A stretch of DNA of 64,000 nt from Clostridium culturomicium (GCF_000821305.1 NZ_CCXK01000017.1:312159-376158); one strand, 5' to 3'. Shown: positions 8,274 through 17,786, counted from the first letter of the stretch. Program-made: numbers and translations. The notes: generated by a model from the letters alone, not told the origin.

Positions 8274-8274
8274 A

Positions 8275-9273
8275 ATGAGGTCATTTAAGTATTATTTAAA
8301 GGCAAAACTAAAATTAATTCTTATACTGATGATGTGTATTACCATATTTACAGGAGTTTTTTCCTTGTATGACCTCCCCATAGAAGCAATTTTATATGGA
8401 GCAGGTCTTAGCTTCTTTGTAATATTACTTTTTGGAATTTTTGATTATAGAAGCTTTAATTTTAGGGTTCAAGCGCTTAGAAAGGTTCAGAAAGATATTG
8501 AAGTTTCCATTGAGAATCTTCCGGAAGGAGTTAATGCTATTGAGGACGCCTATATAAATCTTGTTAAAGCTCTATTCCAGCAACAAAATAAACTGATTTC
8601 AAAGTCAAGAGAAGAAATGGCAGAGATGATTGATTATTATACGCTATGGGTTCATCAGATTAAAACGCCAATTGCGGCAATGGCATTATTGCTTCAAGGG
8701 CAGGATTCTAAGGAAAATAAAGAACTAAAAATGCAGCTTTTTAAAATTGAGCAGTATGTGGAGATGGTGCTTGTGTATCTTCGAATGAATAGTGAAAGCT
8801 CTGATTATGTCTTTAAAAAGTGCGACCTTGATAGAATAGTTAAACAGTGTGTGAGAAAATATGCTTCAATGTTTATAAAAAAGAAAATAAGCATAGACTT
8901 AAAACCAATTGATAAAATGCCGATAACTGATGAGAAGTGGTTGGCCTTTGTTCTTGAGCAGATTTTATCTAATGCCATTAAATACACTAATGAAGGTTCT
9001 GTGTCAATTTACATGGAGGGTAACAATTCTTTAGTAATTGAAGATACAGGCATAGGAATAGCTGAGGAGGATTTATATAGAATTTTCGACCGTGGGTTTA
9101 CTGGGTATAATGGACGAATGGATAAGAAAGCTTCGGGACTTGGTATGTATTTATCGAAAAAGATTTTAACAAACCTTGGTCATGATATAAAAATTGAATC
9201 AAAGATTGGAGAAGGCACAAAGGTGATTGTTAGTTTTGATGAAAGCAATGATTCATACCGTTTCAATGAATAG
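8275..9273 (+). CDS. BceS-like intramembrane-sensing histidine kinase (module 1)
   Basis: This 332-residue kinase has two membrane segments (about 13-31 and 38-56) with only a few residues between them. That is the hallmark of intramembrane-sensing kinases, which rely on the partner ABC permease to detect antimicrobial peptides. His127 lies in WVHQIKTP, followed by the ATP-binding N box (EQILSNAIKY), the G1 box (VIEDTGIGI) and the G2 region (ASGLGMYLSKKI). Its gene starts one base after the response regulator stop, so they are translated together. Length and topology match BceS. Confidence 0.9.
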   Translation: MRSFKYYLKAKLKLILILMMCITIFTGVFSLYDLPIEAILYGAGLSFFVILLFGIFDYRSFNFRVQALRKVQKDIEVSIENLPEGVNAIEDAYINLVKALFQQQNKLISKSREEMAEMIDYYTLWVHQIKTPIAAMALLLQGQDSKENKELKMQLFKIEQYVEMVLVYLRMNSESSDYVFKKCDLDRIVKQCVRKYASMFIKKKISIDLKPIDKMPITDEKWLAFVLEQILSNAIKYTNEGSVSIYMEGNNSLVIEDTGIGIAEEDLYRIFDRGFTGYNGRMDKKASGLGMYLSKKILTNLGHDIKIESKIGEGTKVIVSFDESNDSYRFNE

Positions 9274-9411
9274 AGTCATATTTGTTTTACTTAAGAATTA
9301 AAGATTAAGAAAAGAATCCATAGAGGATTCTAAAAATTATAAGATCTAGAAACTCCGAAGGAATTTCAACCTAAATTATTCATCTTTTATCCTTCATTTT
9401 TCATTATAAAG

Positions 9412-9446
9412 CCTAACCTTACAAAGAAGTAAGGTTAGGTGTTATT
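9412..9446. promoter_or_regulatory. Palindrome containing a BceR-type box (module 1)
   Basis: CCTAACCTTAC (9412-9422) and GTAAGGTTAGG (9429-9439) are perfect inverted repeats around a 6-base spacer. The centre reads TTACA-AAGA-AGTAA (9419-9432), one mismatch from the TnACA-N4-TGTAA box known for BceR-type regulators. It lies about 92 bases before the ABC ATPase gene. A modest T-rich tail follows, so it might also act as a terminator for the kinase gene, but the tail is weak. Confidence 0.55.
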
Positions 9447-9523
9447 TTGTAAGGACAATAAATGGAAGTCAACCTTAACCTTGGATAAAATTAAGATATG
9501 ATAACAAAAGGAGTGAATTAATT

Positions 9524-10291
9524 ATGGCATTACTTCAGGTAAACAGTCTAAAAAAAGTATACACCACAAGATTTGGAGGTAATCATGTTCAGGCTTTGTC
9601 CAATGTTAACTTTTCAGTGGAAGCTGGTGAATATGTAGCAATAATGGGGGAGTCAGGCTCAGGTAAAACTACTCTTCTTAATATATTGGCAGCTCTTGAT
9701 AAACCAACTAGTGGAGATGTTCTTCTTGGCGGAAGGTCAATGGCAGAAATAAAGGAAAGAGAGATATCAGCCTTTAGAAGGGAGAATCTTGGCTTTGTGT
9801 TTCAAGATTTTAACCTTTTAGACACCTTTTCTTTAAAGGATAATATTTTTTTACCTTTAGTGCTTTCAGGAAATCACCATGAGGAAATGGAGAAAAGATT
9901 AAAGCCCATTGCAAAAAATCTTGGTATTGAGGAGCTTTTAAATAAATTTCCTTATGAGGTTTCAGGTGGGCAGAAGCAGAGGGCAGCGGTGGCTCGTGCA
10001 CTAATTACTAATCCTCAGATAATTCTAGCTGATGAACCAACGGGAGCATTAGATTCTAAGGCAACAGACAGTCTTTTAAGACTTTTTGGAGAAATTAATG
10101 AGGCTGGGCAGACAATTTTAATGGTAACCCACTCTGTTAAAGCTGCAAGCCACGCAAGTCGTGTACTTTTCATAAAGGATGGGGAGGTATTCCACCAAAT
10201 TTATCGTGGGAATTCTTCTATTGAAGATATGTATGGAAAGATATCTGATACCTTAACTCTTCTAACTACTGGAGGTAAAAACCATGAGTAG
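9524..10291 (+). CDS. BceA-like ABC transporter ATPase (module 1)
   Basis: This 255-residue ATPase has Walker A GESGSGKTT (about 42-50), the signature SGGQKQR (about 145-151), Walker B ILADEPTGALDS (about 166-177) and a switch histidine in VTHSVK. It belongs to the MacB/LolD-like class that drives FtsX-type permeases. With the neighbouring 680-residue permease it forms a Bce-type transporter, which protects the cell wall by removing peptide antibiotics such as bacitracin from their lipid targets and signals to the BceS-like kinase. The stop overlaps the permease start by 8 bases. Expression probably depends on the adjacent response regulator. Confidence 0.93.
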   Translation: MALLQVNSLKKVYTTRFGGNHVQALSNVNFSVEAGEYVAIMGESGSGKTTLLNILAALDKPTSGDVLLGGRSMAEIKEREISAFRRENLGFVFQDFNLLDTFSLKDNIFLPLVLSGNHHEEMEKRLKPIAKNLGIEELLNKFPYEVSGGQKQRAAVARALITNPQIILADEPTGALDSKATDSLLRLFGEINEAGQTILMVTHSVKAASHASRVLFIKDGEVFHQIYRGNSSIEDMYGKISDTLTLLTTGGKNHE

Positions 10292-12326
10292 CTTTATGTA
10301 TCCAAGGCTGGCATGGCAGAATATTAAAAAGAATGAAAAATTTTACCTTCCTTACATTTTAACTATAGTTGGAGCCAGCGCAGCTTTTTATATATTACTA
10401 GCAATGAATGGAGCAAAGGACCTTCCAGAGAATATTAGATATTCTTATTTAGCAAATTTTATATTCTTTGGAACCATTGTTATTGGTATCTTTTCAGTAA
10501 TTTTTTTGTTTTATACTAATAGCTTTTTAATGAAGCGTCGCAACAAGGAGCTTGGAATGTATAACATCCTTGGTATGGATAAAAGACATATTGGAAAAGT
10601 TCTTGTTTTTGAAAGTATATATACGGCTTTAATTGGAATTGGCGGTGGAATAATTATTGGAATTGTATTTCAAAAGTTGGTTACCCTTCTTTTATATAAG
10701 TTGATGAAATTTGATGTACCTTTTGGATTTTATATATTTTATGAAGGAATAGGAATAACTTTCATATTCTTTACAGTTATTTTAACTGTAGCTCTTTTAT
10801 TTAACTTAAGAAGGATTCATGTGCAGAATCCTATAGAGCTTCTTCGCGGAGGACAGGTTGGAGAAAGAGAGCCAAAGACAAAGTGGATTATTGCAATCCT
10901 TGGGGTTATATGTCTTGGAGGAGGTTACTATTTAGCAGTATCAACTTCCAATGCCATGGATGCTTTAGCAATGTACTTTGTAGCTGTAATTTTAGTAATC
11001 ATTGGAACCTATTGTTTATTCACCGCGGTTAGTATTGTCATATTAAAGGTTTTAAGAAAGAATAAGAAGTTTTATTACAAAACCACAAATTTTATTGGCA
11101 TTTCAGGGATGATTTATAGAATGAAGAGAAATGCAGTGGGTCTTGCGAATATATGTATTCTTTCCACTATGGTTCTTGTTATGGTGTCAGGAACCCTTGC
11201 ACTTTATCTAGGAACGGAGGATTCAATAAATTTCCGCTATCCTGGGGATATAAATATCGAAACTAGATATAGAAAAGAAGAAAACTTATTAAATGTTGAA
11301 CAGTTGCAATCAAGAATTACTTCTGGAATTGAAAAGCAAGGTTATAAAATGACTAAAGTAAATACATTAAATAGCCTAAGCTTTATCGTAGGCGATACTA
11401 ACAATGGATTTATTACAGATAGAAATAAATTTAGCAATATGGGTAGCAGAATGCTAGTGTTTATCACGGCTAGTGAATACGGAAGACTTTTAGATATAGA
11501 TCCCCCAAAGCTAGAAGATGATGAAATTCTTCTTTATTCGCAAGGAAGACCTGCTAAAGGAGATATATCAATAGATTTTAGCAATGCAGATAATCCAGAG
11601 GGAAAAGTTAGAACTTTTAAAGTAAAAGAAGAACTGGATTCGTTTCCTGCCGTGAGTGATTATGCAGCATTTTTATTAGATATAAGCTACTGTGTAGTTG
11701 CTGATGCAAGCGTTATGTTTAACCTTTCAAATGAACAAACACAGGCTTATGGAGATTATGCCAGTCCAATGATATGGGAGGCTCACATAGATTTAGATGG
11801 AACTACTGAAGAGAAAATAGCCTGTGCAGATTTTATAAGTAATCCAGAAAATATCAATGTGGATGGAGGTGCTGTAGGCAGCTGGGAATGGTATTCCGTA
11901 GAAAGTAAGGACAGTAATAGCATAGATTTCTACTCCCTTAATGGAGGCTTCTTTTTCCTTGGAATATTCTTAGGGCTTCTATTCATCATGGCAACGGTAT
12001 TAATAATTTACTATAAACAGATATCAGAAGGTTATGAGGATAGAGAGCGTTTCCAAATAATGCAGAAGGTTGGTCTTGATAAGAAGGATATTAAGCGTTC
12101 AATAAATAGTCAGGTATTAATAGTGTTTTTCATGCCACTTATAGTAGCTTCTGTTCATATTGTCTTTAACTTTAGACTTATGAAGATGCTTCTTACCCTG
12201 TTTGGACTTACAAATACAACATTGACATTTTACTGTACAATTGGAACAGTGCTTGCTTTTATGGCAGCCTATAGCATTGTTTATATGTTAACTGCTAAGG
12301 TGTATTATAAAATTGTAAGTAAGTAG
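10284..12326 (+). CDS. BceB-like FtsX-domain ABC permease (module 1)
   Basis: This 680-residue permease has the Bce layout. Four N-terminal helices include the FtsX segment with MKRRNKELGMYNILGM at about 85-100. Further helix pairs follow at about 200-250 and 280-310, and then a large extracellular domain (about 320-545). C-terminal FtsX helices come after that (about 550-580, 610-680), with YEDRERFQIMQKVGLDKKD as the coupling segment. The extracellular domain is thought to bind the target peptide or lipid complex and to inform the kinase. The ATG at 10284 lies inside the ATPase gene. A terminator follows at 12392. Confidence 0.92.
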   Translation: MSSFMYPRLAWQNIKKNEKFYLPYILTIVGASAAFYILLAMNGAKDLPENIRYSYLANFIFFGTIVIGIFSVIFLFYTNSFLMKRRNKELGMYNILGMDKRHIGKVLVFESIYTALIGIGGGIIIGIVFQKLVTLLLYKLMKFDVPFGFYIFYEGIGITFIFFTVILTVALLFNLRRIHVQNPIELLRGGQVGEREPKTKWIIAILGVICLGGGYYLAVSTSNAMDALAMYFVAVILVIIGTYCLFTAVSIVILKVLRKNKKFYYKTTNFIGISGMIYRMKRNAVGLANICILSTMVLVMVSGTLALYLGTEDSINFRYPGDINIETRYRKEENLLNVEQLQSRITSGIEKQGYKMTKVNTLNSLSFIVGDTNNGFITDRNKFSNMGSRMLVFITASEYGRLLDIDPPKLEDDEILLYSQGRPAKGDISIDFSNADNPEGKVRTFKVKEELDSFPAVSDYAAFLLDISYCVVADASVMFNLSNEQTQAYGDYASPMIWEAHIDLDGTTEEKIACADFISNPENINVDGGAVGSWEWYSVESKDSNSIDFYSLNGGFFFLGIFLGLLFIMATVLIIYYKQISEGYEDRERFQIMQKVGLDKKDIKRSINSQVLIVFFMPLIVASVHIVFNFRLMKMLLTLFGLTNTTLTFYCTIGTVLAFMAAYSIVYMLTAKVYYKIVSK

Positions 12327-12391
12327 GAAAACTGTGGATATTCAAGGTCAAATATTTGGAATGTAAGGGTTCATAAATTACCAAAGATGAA

Positions 12392-12432
12392 GTCGAGGAT
12401 AATATTAAATTATTCTCGGCTTTAATTTTTAT
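12392..12432 (+). terminator. Rho-independent terminator after module 1
   Basis: GTCGAGGATAAT (12392-12403) pairs with ATTATTCTCGGC (12409-12420) with one or two mismatches, followed by TTTAATTTTTATT. Confidence 0.75.
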
Positions 12433-12520
12433 TAGGAGCCTTGAGATAACAGTTTGTTACATAGAGGTAATAATTAAAAAATGTAGAATTATTTATATAA
12501 GAGTAAAGGAGCGGTGTTTT

Positions 12521-12997
12521 ATGAAAAAGGGAATTTTAATTATATGTGTTTTGTTATTTGTAATATTTAGCTTAACAGGTTGCACAGACTCAAAGAAGGT
12601 TCCTTATGTTGGACCAGGTAGCAGTGATTATTACTATATGATTGGCGAACATTATCAAATTTGGCGTGCTAGTAATAACTCAATTACATTAGATAAAGTT
12701 GAGGAAGGTCAATCTGCATGGGCTATAATTCGTGAAAAGGTTACTAAAGTTGGTTGGGATGATTCTTTTATTTTAGCAGAGCAAACTCCTTTAATAAAAG
12801 AAACTATGACTTTAGATGAAGAAAATATTTGCTATTGGATAATAAGTATAGGCAACGGTGAATTATATGGACCATTAACTGAAGAAGAATTTGATTCAAA
12901 ACGCATAGAATTAAATGTTGATACAGAAATAACACTTAAGAGTCCTGAAAGTTATAAATATTTAATGGAAGAACAAGGAAAAAGTAAATTGAACTAA
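12521..12997 (+). CDS. Lipoprotein, possibly DUF3997-like
   Basis: The 158-residue product starts with a lipoprotein signal peptide: a KK charge pair, a hydrophobic core, and the lipobox LTGC with Cys21. The mature part has a beta-rich pattern with VGWDDSFILAEQTPL, YWIISIGNGELYGPL and TEEEFDSKRIEL. That reminds me of the DUF3997 family, but I cannot confirm the assignment. It should sit on the outer face of the membrane. The ATG at 12521 is preceded by AAAGGAGCGG. It is 31 bases upstream of a NUDIX gene and may be co-transcribed with it. Confidence 0.65.
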   Translation: MKKGILIICVLLFVIFSLTGCTDSKKVPYVGPGSSDYYYMIGEHYQIWRASNNSITLDKVEEGQSAWAIIREKVTKVGWDDSFILAEQTPLIKETMTLDEENICYWIISIGNGELYGPLTEEEFDSKRIELNVDTEITLKSPESYKYLMEEQGKSKLN

Positions 12998-13028
12998 GGA
13001 AGTAGAAAGATATATAAGGAGTACATAT

Positions 13029-13526
13029 ATGGAAATTTGGGACGGTTATAATATAGTAGGTGAAAAAGTCGGGATAGATTTAATTAGAGGGAAGAAAATA
13101 CCAAAGGATATTTTTCATTGCGTTGTGGTTATTATAGTTGTGCATGAAGATGGTACGTATCTTTTAATGCAGCGAGATTATAATAAAACTGTATTCCCGG
13201 GAAAATGGGAGACTGGTGCCAGCGGATGTCTTCAAAAGGGAGAGAGTTTTGAGGAGGGAGCCAAAAGAGAGCTGCTTGAAGAAACGGGCATACTAGGAGA
13301 AAACTTAATATTTATGGAATCTTTCGTTAAGGAAGAGTATCAAACAATTTATAAGATTTATTTACATAGGTGCTCCAGTGATAAAAACTCCATTACATTA
13401 CAGCAAGGAGAAACCATAGATTTTAAGTGGTTATCTAAGGTGGAGTTACTGGGAATAGTAGACACTGATGAATTTATATCACCATCCATAGAACTTATGA
13501 AAAGAATTATTATGACGCAGGAATAA
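13029..13526 (+). CDS. NUDIX hydrolase
   Basis: The 165-residue protein carries a complete Nudix box, beginning GCLQKGESFEEGAKREL and continuing LEETG, with the catalytic glutamates in REL and EE. Nudix enzymes hydrolyse nucleoside diphosphates linked to another group, for example oxidised dNTPs, ADP-ribose or dinucleotide polyphosphates. The N-terminal GYNIVGEKVGIDLIRG part resembles NUDIX proteins of the IPP-isomerase/MutT-like cytoplasmic group. The substrate cannot be chosen. The ATG at 13029 follows AAGGAGTACAT. Confidence 0.88.
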   Translation: MEIWDGYNIVGEKVGIDLIRGKKIPKDIFHCVVVIIVVHEDGTYLLMQRDYNKTVFPGKWETGASGCLQKGESFEEGAKRELLEETGILGENLIFMESFVKEEYQTIYKIYLHRCSSDKNSITLQQGETIDFKWLSKVELLGIVDTDEFISPSIELMKRIIMTQE

Positions 13527-13626
13527 AATATATAGCTATATTTATTACCATGAGTGTTTTTATAGTTTCTTGACTCTCCAGTTAGGGGAGGCAATAAAAT
13601 AAATTTATAAGGAAGGAGTGAAGTGC

Positions 13627-14436
13627 TTGTATCGTATAGGAGAATTTTCTAAGTTAACTAAAACAACTATTAAGACACTAAGATATTATGATGAAGTTGG
13701 TCTTTTAAAACCAGATACCATTGATAAGTTCACTGGCTACAGATTTTATGGAACAGATCAGCTAGTGAAACTGCATTATATTCAATCCTTACGCCAAATA
13801 GGATTGTCCATAGAAGAAATTAAGCTTACTTTATCAGGGGTAAACACTAAAAATATCTTGGAAAAACGAAGGGCTGAATTATTAGATGAAATTAGCAATG
13901 CACAAGAACAACTCTCCAGAATTGAATTTATTTTATCGAGTAAAGAGGAGGAACAGATTATGAATTATCAAGCAATAATAAAAGAATTACCAGAGTGTAT
14001 TGTATACTCAAAGAGGTTGACTGCACCAAGCTATGACTCTTATTTTAATTTAATACCAGATATAGGTAAGCAGGTTACAACAAAATATCCAGATTTAAAA
14101 TGTGTTGTGCCAGAGTATTGCTTCATTGTTTATCTTGATGGAGAATATAAGGAGAAGAATATTAATATCGAGTTTTGTGAAGCAGTTGACAAATTAAAGG
14201 AAGATTTTGAGGATATTAGGTTTAAGAAAATTGATGCCGTTACTGCAGTTTCAATTATGCATATGGGGCCATATTCAAAATTAAGAGAGGCATATATCTA
14301 TGCATTCAATTGGATTGAAGAAAATGGATATGTATCATGTGATAATCCTAGAGAAAATTACATTGATGGTATTTGGAACAAGGAAAGTGAAGAAGAGTGG
14401 CTAACAGAGCTTCAAATACCAGTGGTAAAAAAATAG
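13627..14436 (+). CDS. MerR family regulator with GyrI-like effector domain
   Basis: The protein has an N-terminal MerR winged helix (IGEFSKLTKTTIKTLRYYDE, about 3-22, then GLLKP and GYRFY), a coiled-coil dimer helix (about 78-110) and a C-terminal GyrI/BmrR-type effector-binding domain (about 118-269) with IMHMGPYSKL. Proteins of this build bind hydrophobic cations or drugs and activate efflux genes. I place the start at TTG 13627, giving 269 residues. AGGAG at 13614-13618 is 8 bases upstream, whereas the GTG at 13618 overlaps the ribosome site. No efflux gene is adjacent; the target may be elsewhere or only itself. Confidence 0.85.
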   Translation: MYRIGEFSKLTKTTIKTLRYYDEVGLLKPDTIDKFTGYRFYGTDQLVKLHYIQSLRQIGLSIEEIKLTLSGVNTKNILEKRRAELLDEISNAQEQLSRIEFILSSKEEEQIMNYQAIIKELPECIVYSKRLTAPSYDSYFNLIPDIGKQVTTKYPDLKCVVPEYCFIVYLDGEYKEKNINIEFCEAVDKLKEDFEDIRFKKIDAVTAVSIMHMGPYSKLREAYIYAFNWIEENGYVSCDNPRENYIDGIWNKESEEEWLTELQIPVVKK

Positions 14437-14450
14437 AATAAGTAAAGAAA

Positions 14451-14484
14451 AATAGTGCAATGATTGTTGCACTATTTTTTTGTT
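14451..14484 (+). terminator. Rho-independent terminator
   Basis: AATAGTGCAA (14451-14460) and TTGCACTATT (14467-14476) pair perfectly, followed by TTTTTTG. Confidence 0.9.
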
Positions 14485-14590
14485 CATTTAAATACTCTAG
14501 TAAAAATTGTTATATTAAGCCCGGTTAAAAATGATTTCAGTTAATTTTTATATGTATTAATAGAGCAAATATATAGGTTGAAAATATTAT

Positions 14591-15931
14591 TTACGAATCA
14601 AAGTTTATCTTATATACATTCTTAGGTCTTCCCCTAGAAGTTCCGAATTCTTCTCCAATTACCTCTGCAATACCTGTTTCCATTAGTTTATTTAAGAATC
14701 TGTTAGCACTTCGCACTGTTATAGAGAGTTGGTTCGCCAAGTCCTGAGCAGTTAGGTTGTCAGTTTTAAGAATTTTCATTGTGGCAATGATTTTTTGCAC
14801 ATTTATAGGAGAAAGTCCTACTTTCTTAGCTACTTTTTCATAGTACTCCATTTTATTGTTTTGAACTATAAGATTGTTTTCAGAGGTCAAAGGACCAACT
14901 AACTGGTCCATAGATGTTGCTAAATAACTGCAGGTATAAGGTTTATACTTTGCTTCTTTATTAGCAAGAGAGGCTAGGTATTTTGCTTCCGAAACATCCT
15001 CTCCATAGCCGTATCCAATACTTACGGTGAATTTCAGTGTGCTCTTTAGATGGTTAGTTAAGGAGCATATAGTTTTATTATTAGTGATTCTATCCACGGT
15101 CTTTTGAGAGGTGAAAATTTCAAAGCTGCCGTGGTTTCTTTTTATTACAAAGTTTGTTAAATGATTTTTATTGTAATTAGTTATAGATTCATGAAGTAAT
15201 ATTGGAAGCAGTTCATTATCTTTATTAAATATCTCATCATTTGGATTAAATTTATCAATGGATATATCAATCACTGCTGGCTGGTTTTCACTTAATTTAT
15301 GTAGTTGAATGTCTTTAATTATTCTGTGTACAGAGGACTCCACGTGATCCTTGCTAGGACAGGCAAGGTGATATTTAATTCCTTTTTTCTCAAGTTCTTC
15401 GGCTATGTTACTAAAGGTTATGATGGCAAGATCCAAGGAGCCTTGCTCCCATCTTAGGGTTATATTTTCAACTATGCTACGGCAGAAGTTGAAAATACCT
15501 CCTAAATCAAGTTCTTCTATGTTTTCTGCAATATCGGATAGTTCATATACAGGTTTATCATAGTCATAAAGTTTTTGAAGCTTATCTGGAAAAAGTGGTG
15601 AATTCATGAAGTCTAAATAGACCTTTGAAAAGTCTGTATTTCTATCTTGGATTACTAAGTTAAATAAAGTTTTATAAAGATTTAGCATATCCGTATTAAA
15701 GGATACAACAGGCTTTCGGCAGATGGGATATGTCTTTTTTATCCATTGGGATGATAGAAGACTGCTAATTAAAAAACCATCTACTAAGTCGTAATTTTTT
15801 GCGTATATCTCAACTAAATTGGAGAAGTTGGAGTATACAAAGTACTGAATTTCACAGTTCAAATTTAAATTATCAATTATTTCTTTAGTGTAATCATGTA
15901 ATTGTTTGGTAGTAATTAACGCAATTTTCAA
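14591..15931 (-). CDS. Multi-domain transcriptional regulator, divergent from transport/M20 genes
   Basis: This 446-residue protein has three parts. The N-terminal half (about 1-180) resembles a sugar-binding-type or PrpR_N-like sensor (YDLVDGFLISSLLSSQW, KPVVSFNTD). The middle domain (about 200-340) contains SIGYGYGEDVSEAKYLA, like a degenerate GGDEF/nucleotide-cyclase fold. The C-terminal winged helix holds LTAQDLANQLSITVRSAN and ends TSRGRPKNVYKI. I chose the TTG at 15931 because AAGGAAG lies just upstream on its strand; earlier in-frame codons lack a site. It is transcribed away from the DUF5058-M20 genes, and a 16-bp inverted repeat lies between them, so it is likely their regulator. Domain names are by resemblance only. 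Confidence 0.7.
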   Translation of the reverse strand: MKIALITTKQLHDYTKEIIDNLNLNCEIQYFVYSNFSNLVEIYAKNYDLVDGFLISSLLSSQWIKKTYPICRKPVVSFNTDMLNLYKTLFNLVIQDRNTDFSKVYLDFMNSPLFPDKLQKLYDYDKPVYELSDIAENIEELDLGGIFNFCRSIVENITLRWEQGSLDLAIITFSNIAEELEKKGIKYHLACPSKDHVESSVHRIIKDIQLHKLSENQPAVIDISIDKFNPNDEIFNKDNELLPILLHESITNYNKNHLTNFVIKRNHGSFEIFTSQKTVDRITNNKTICSLTNHLKSTLKFTVSIGYGYGEDVSEAKYLASLANKEAKYKPYTCSYLATSMDQLVGPLTSENNLIVQNNKMEYYEKVAKKVGLSPINVQKIIATMKILKTDNLTAQDLANQLSITVRSANRFLNKLMETGIAEVIGEEFGTSRGRPKNVYKINFDS

Positions 15932-16303
15932 AAGATCACTTCCTTTTATAGGATTCTCTATAAAATATTGTATCAAGTGTATATTTTAAATTCAATATAT
16001 TTTCAGACTACTATCGGAAAATTTTCTTTAAGTAGGAATCGAATTATTTGATTCGGTCACTGGAGATTATTAATTACAATAGATATGAGAAGAAATTTCA
16101 TGAAATAATGGAGATTGTGTATTAAATATATAAGTTTTGCATTAATAGAAGTAAATTTGCCATGAAGAATTTAAGACAGTAGTCCTAAAATACGACTAAA
16201 TTTTAGGACTATTGTGCATAAAAAATCATCATGCTAGACTTTTATTATAGACATGTCTTGAATAAGTCCATATATACCTATAAGTAAAAAGGAGGTTATT
16301 TCT
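15932..16303. other. Divergent control region between regulator and transport operon
   Basis: The 372-base spacer contains the inverted repeat at 16176-16215 (listed separately) and must hold promoters for both directions. The plus-strand gene has AAAAAGGAGG at about 16288-16297. I see no other gene. Confidence 0.5.
16176..16215. promoter_or_regulatory. Strong inverted repeat, candidate operator
   Basis: ACAGTAGTCCTAAAAT (16176-16191) and ATTTTAGGACTATTGT (16200-16215) are inverted copies matching at 15 of 16 positions with an 8-base spacer. There is no T-run on either side, so it is an operator-like site rather than a terminator. Its place between the divergent regulator and the DUF5058-M20 operon points to that regulator as the ligand. 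Confidence 0.65.
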
Positions 16304-17029
16304 ATGACAAATGGTTCTTACTTAAACGTAGCAAACAGTGGTACCATGATGGCACTTTGTGCAGCAACTATTGGGGTAGTTGTAATGCAAGGGCTGCTGT
16401 TCTTAAGAAAAGGAATTAAAAGAAGTGAGGAATTGGGAATTCCGAAAAGCAAAATCAAGAAAGTAATTTCAAGTACAGCTATATTTTCCATTATACCTTC
16501 ATTACCAATAATGGTATTTTTGATGCTTATGATGCCGACCTTGGGGAAATTCTTCCCATGGCTTCGTGTTTCTGTAATTGGTTCAGGATCCTACGAGTAT
16601 ATGGCGGCAGATATGGCAGCTACATCTATGGGCTTTACAGGTATGGCTGATCCAAATGTAAACGTTGCGGCATTTTGCTGTGCAATGTGGGTTATGACCA
16701 TTGGTCTTATGAGTGGTCCAATTACCAATGTATTCTTACTTAAAAAATACGATGGAAAAATCAAAGAAATGAGCAGAAAGAAAAATAGTTTTGGTCCATT
16801 CTTTGTCAGCACTCTTTTCATAGCTTTAGTTTGTGTCCTAGCTATGCCTAAGTACATGGATTTTGCAAAACCATTGGGGGTTTTTGCAGCAATAGTATCT
16901 AGTGTTACCATTGTAGTTTGTAATAAAATGGCATCAAAATACAAAAATACAACTCTTAGAGACTTTGCATTTCCACTGAGCATGATTGTTGGGATGGTTT
17001 CAGTAATCCTAGTTTCAAATATCGTGTAG
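16304..17029 (+). CDS. DUF5058 family membrane protein
   Basis: The 241-residue integral membrane protein begins SYLNVANSGTMMALCAATIG, the pattern I know from DUF5058, with hydrophobic segments at about 15-38, 62-85, 122-150, 165-187, 192-210 and 218-240. The family occurs beside a second membrane protein and M20 peptidases, which suggests a two-subunit carrier for the peptidase substrate, but no member has an established function that I know of. The ATG at 16304 follows AAAAGGAGG. The next membrane gene starts 21 bases after its stop. Confidence 0.75.
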   Translation: MTNGSYLNVANSGTMMALCAATIGVVVMQGLLFLRKGIKRSEELGIPKSKIKKVISSTAIFSIIPSLPIMVFLMLMMPTLGKFFPWLRVSVIGSGSYEYMAADMAATSMGFTGMADPNVNVAAFCCAMWVMTIGLMSGPITNVFLLKKYDGKIKEMSRKKNSFGPFFVSTLFIALVCVLAMPKYMDFAKPLGVFAAIVSSVTIVVCNKMASKYKNTTLRDFAFPLSMIVGMVSVILVSNIV

Positions 17030-17050
17030 TTGTTGAAGGAGGAAGATTAT

Positions 17051-17773
17051 ATGGCTCAATTAAAAGTAAATAAAAAGGTTGATATAGATAGTTCATATGA
17101 TTTAGCATCACAGGAGTTTGATAATCAAATTCACCGTTTGGGGAAAATTACCACTGTTATTGCATTGCTTATGATGCTTGCAGTGCCAACAGTAATAACT
17201 TTTATAACTGGAACAAAACTTACTTTTGGACAAGTTATGATTGCATCTTCCAGTGTTTTAATGACCTTTGGTCTTATTGGGGTAACTGAAGTATTCTCCT
17301 ATGCACCGATTTTAGGACCAGGAGGAACTTACCTTGCATTTATCACTGGTAATATATCTAATATGAAGCTTCCAGCAGCCACTACAGCTCTTACCGTTGC
17401 GGAGGTTGAACCAGGTACAAAAGAGGGAGAAGTAGTATCAATGATAGCCGTTGCTGTTTCATCCTTAGTTACTGTATCAGTAGTTTTAATTGGAATGTTA
17501 TTTGGAACAAAGATAATGCCGATATTAGAGCATCCTGTTCTAAAGCCTGGATTCGATTATCTGATTTATGCTTTATTTGGAGCTTTTGCGACTCCAGTAA
17601 TTATGAAGTCACCTAAAATGTCTGTGGCTCCCGTAATTGTAATGGCTGTCTTAATATTAATACTTGGAGTTTCAAAGGTTGGTTCATTACAGGTTTATAT
17701 CTTACCACTTTTAATAATTTTCTCAGTATTTGTATCTCATAGATTGTTTAAGGCTGGAAAACTTACTAAATAA
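17051..17773 (+). CDS. Second membrane subunit paired with DUF5058
   Basis: The 240-residue protein has a short charged N-terminus (about 1-35) and about six hydrophobic segments (roughly 38-60, 66-90, 130-158, 170-190, 195-212, 215-232). The loop EVFSYAPILGPGGTYLAFITGN between helices resembles re-entrant loops of ion-coupled carriers. I start at the ATG at 17051, which follows GAAGGAGGAAG; a TTG at 17030 would overlap the previous stop without a ribosome site. It sits between DUF5058 and the M20 gene, so the three form one operon and the two membrane proteins may make one transporter. I do not recognise a named family. Confidence 0.7.
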   Translation: MAQLKVNKKVDIDSSYDLASQEFDNQIHRLGKITTVIALLMMLAVPTVITFITGTKLTFGQVMIASSSVLMTFGLIGVTEVFSYAPILGPGGTYLAFITGNISNMKLPAATTALTVAEVEPGTKEGEVVSMIAVAVSSLVTVSVVLIGMLFGTKIMPILEHPVLKPGFDYLIYALFGAFATPVIMKSPKMSVAPVIVMAVLILILGVSKVGSLQVYILPLLIIFSVFVSHRLFKAGKLTK

Positions 17774-17786
17774 TGGAGTGGATTAA

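Noticed and set aside
9412..9446. The palindrome after the module 1 kinase as a simple terminator.
   Set aside because: The T-tail is short and broken, while the centre matches a BceR-type box and the site lies ahead of the ABC genes. I list it as an operator that might also weakly terminate.
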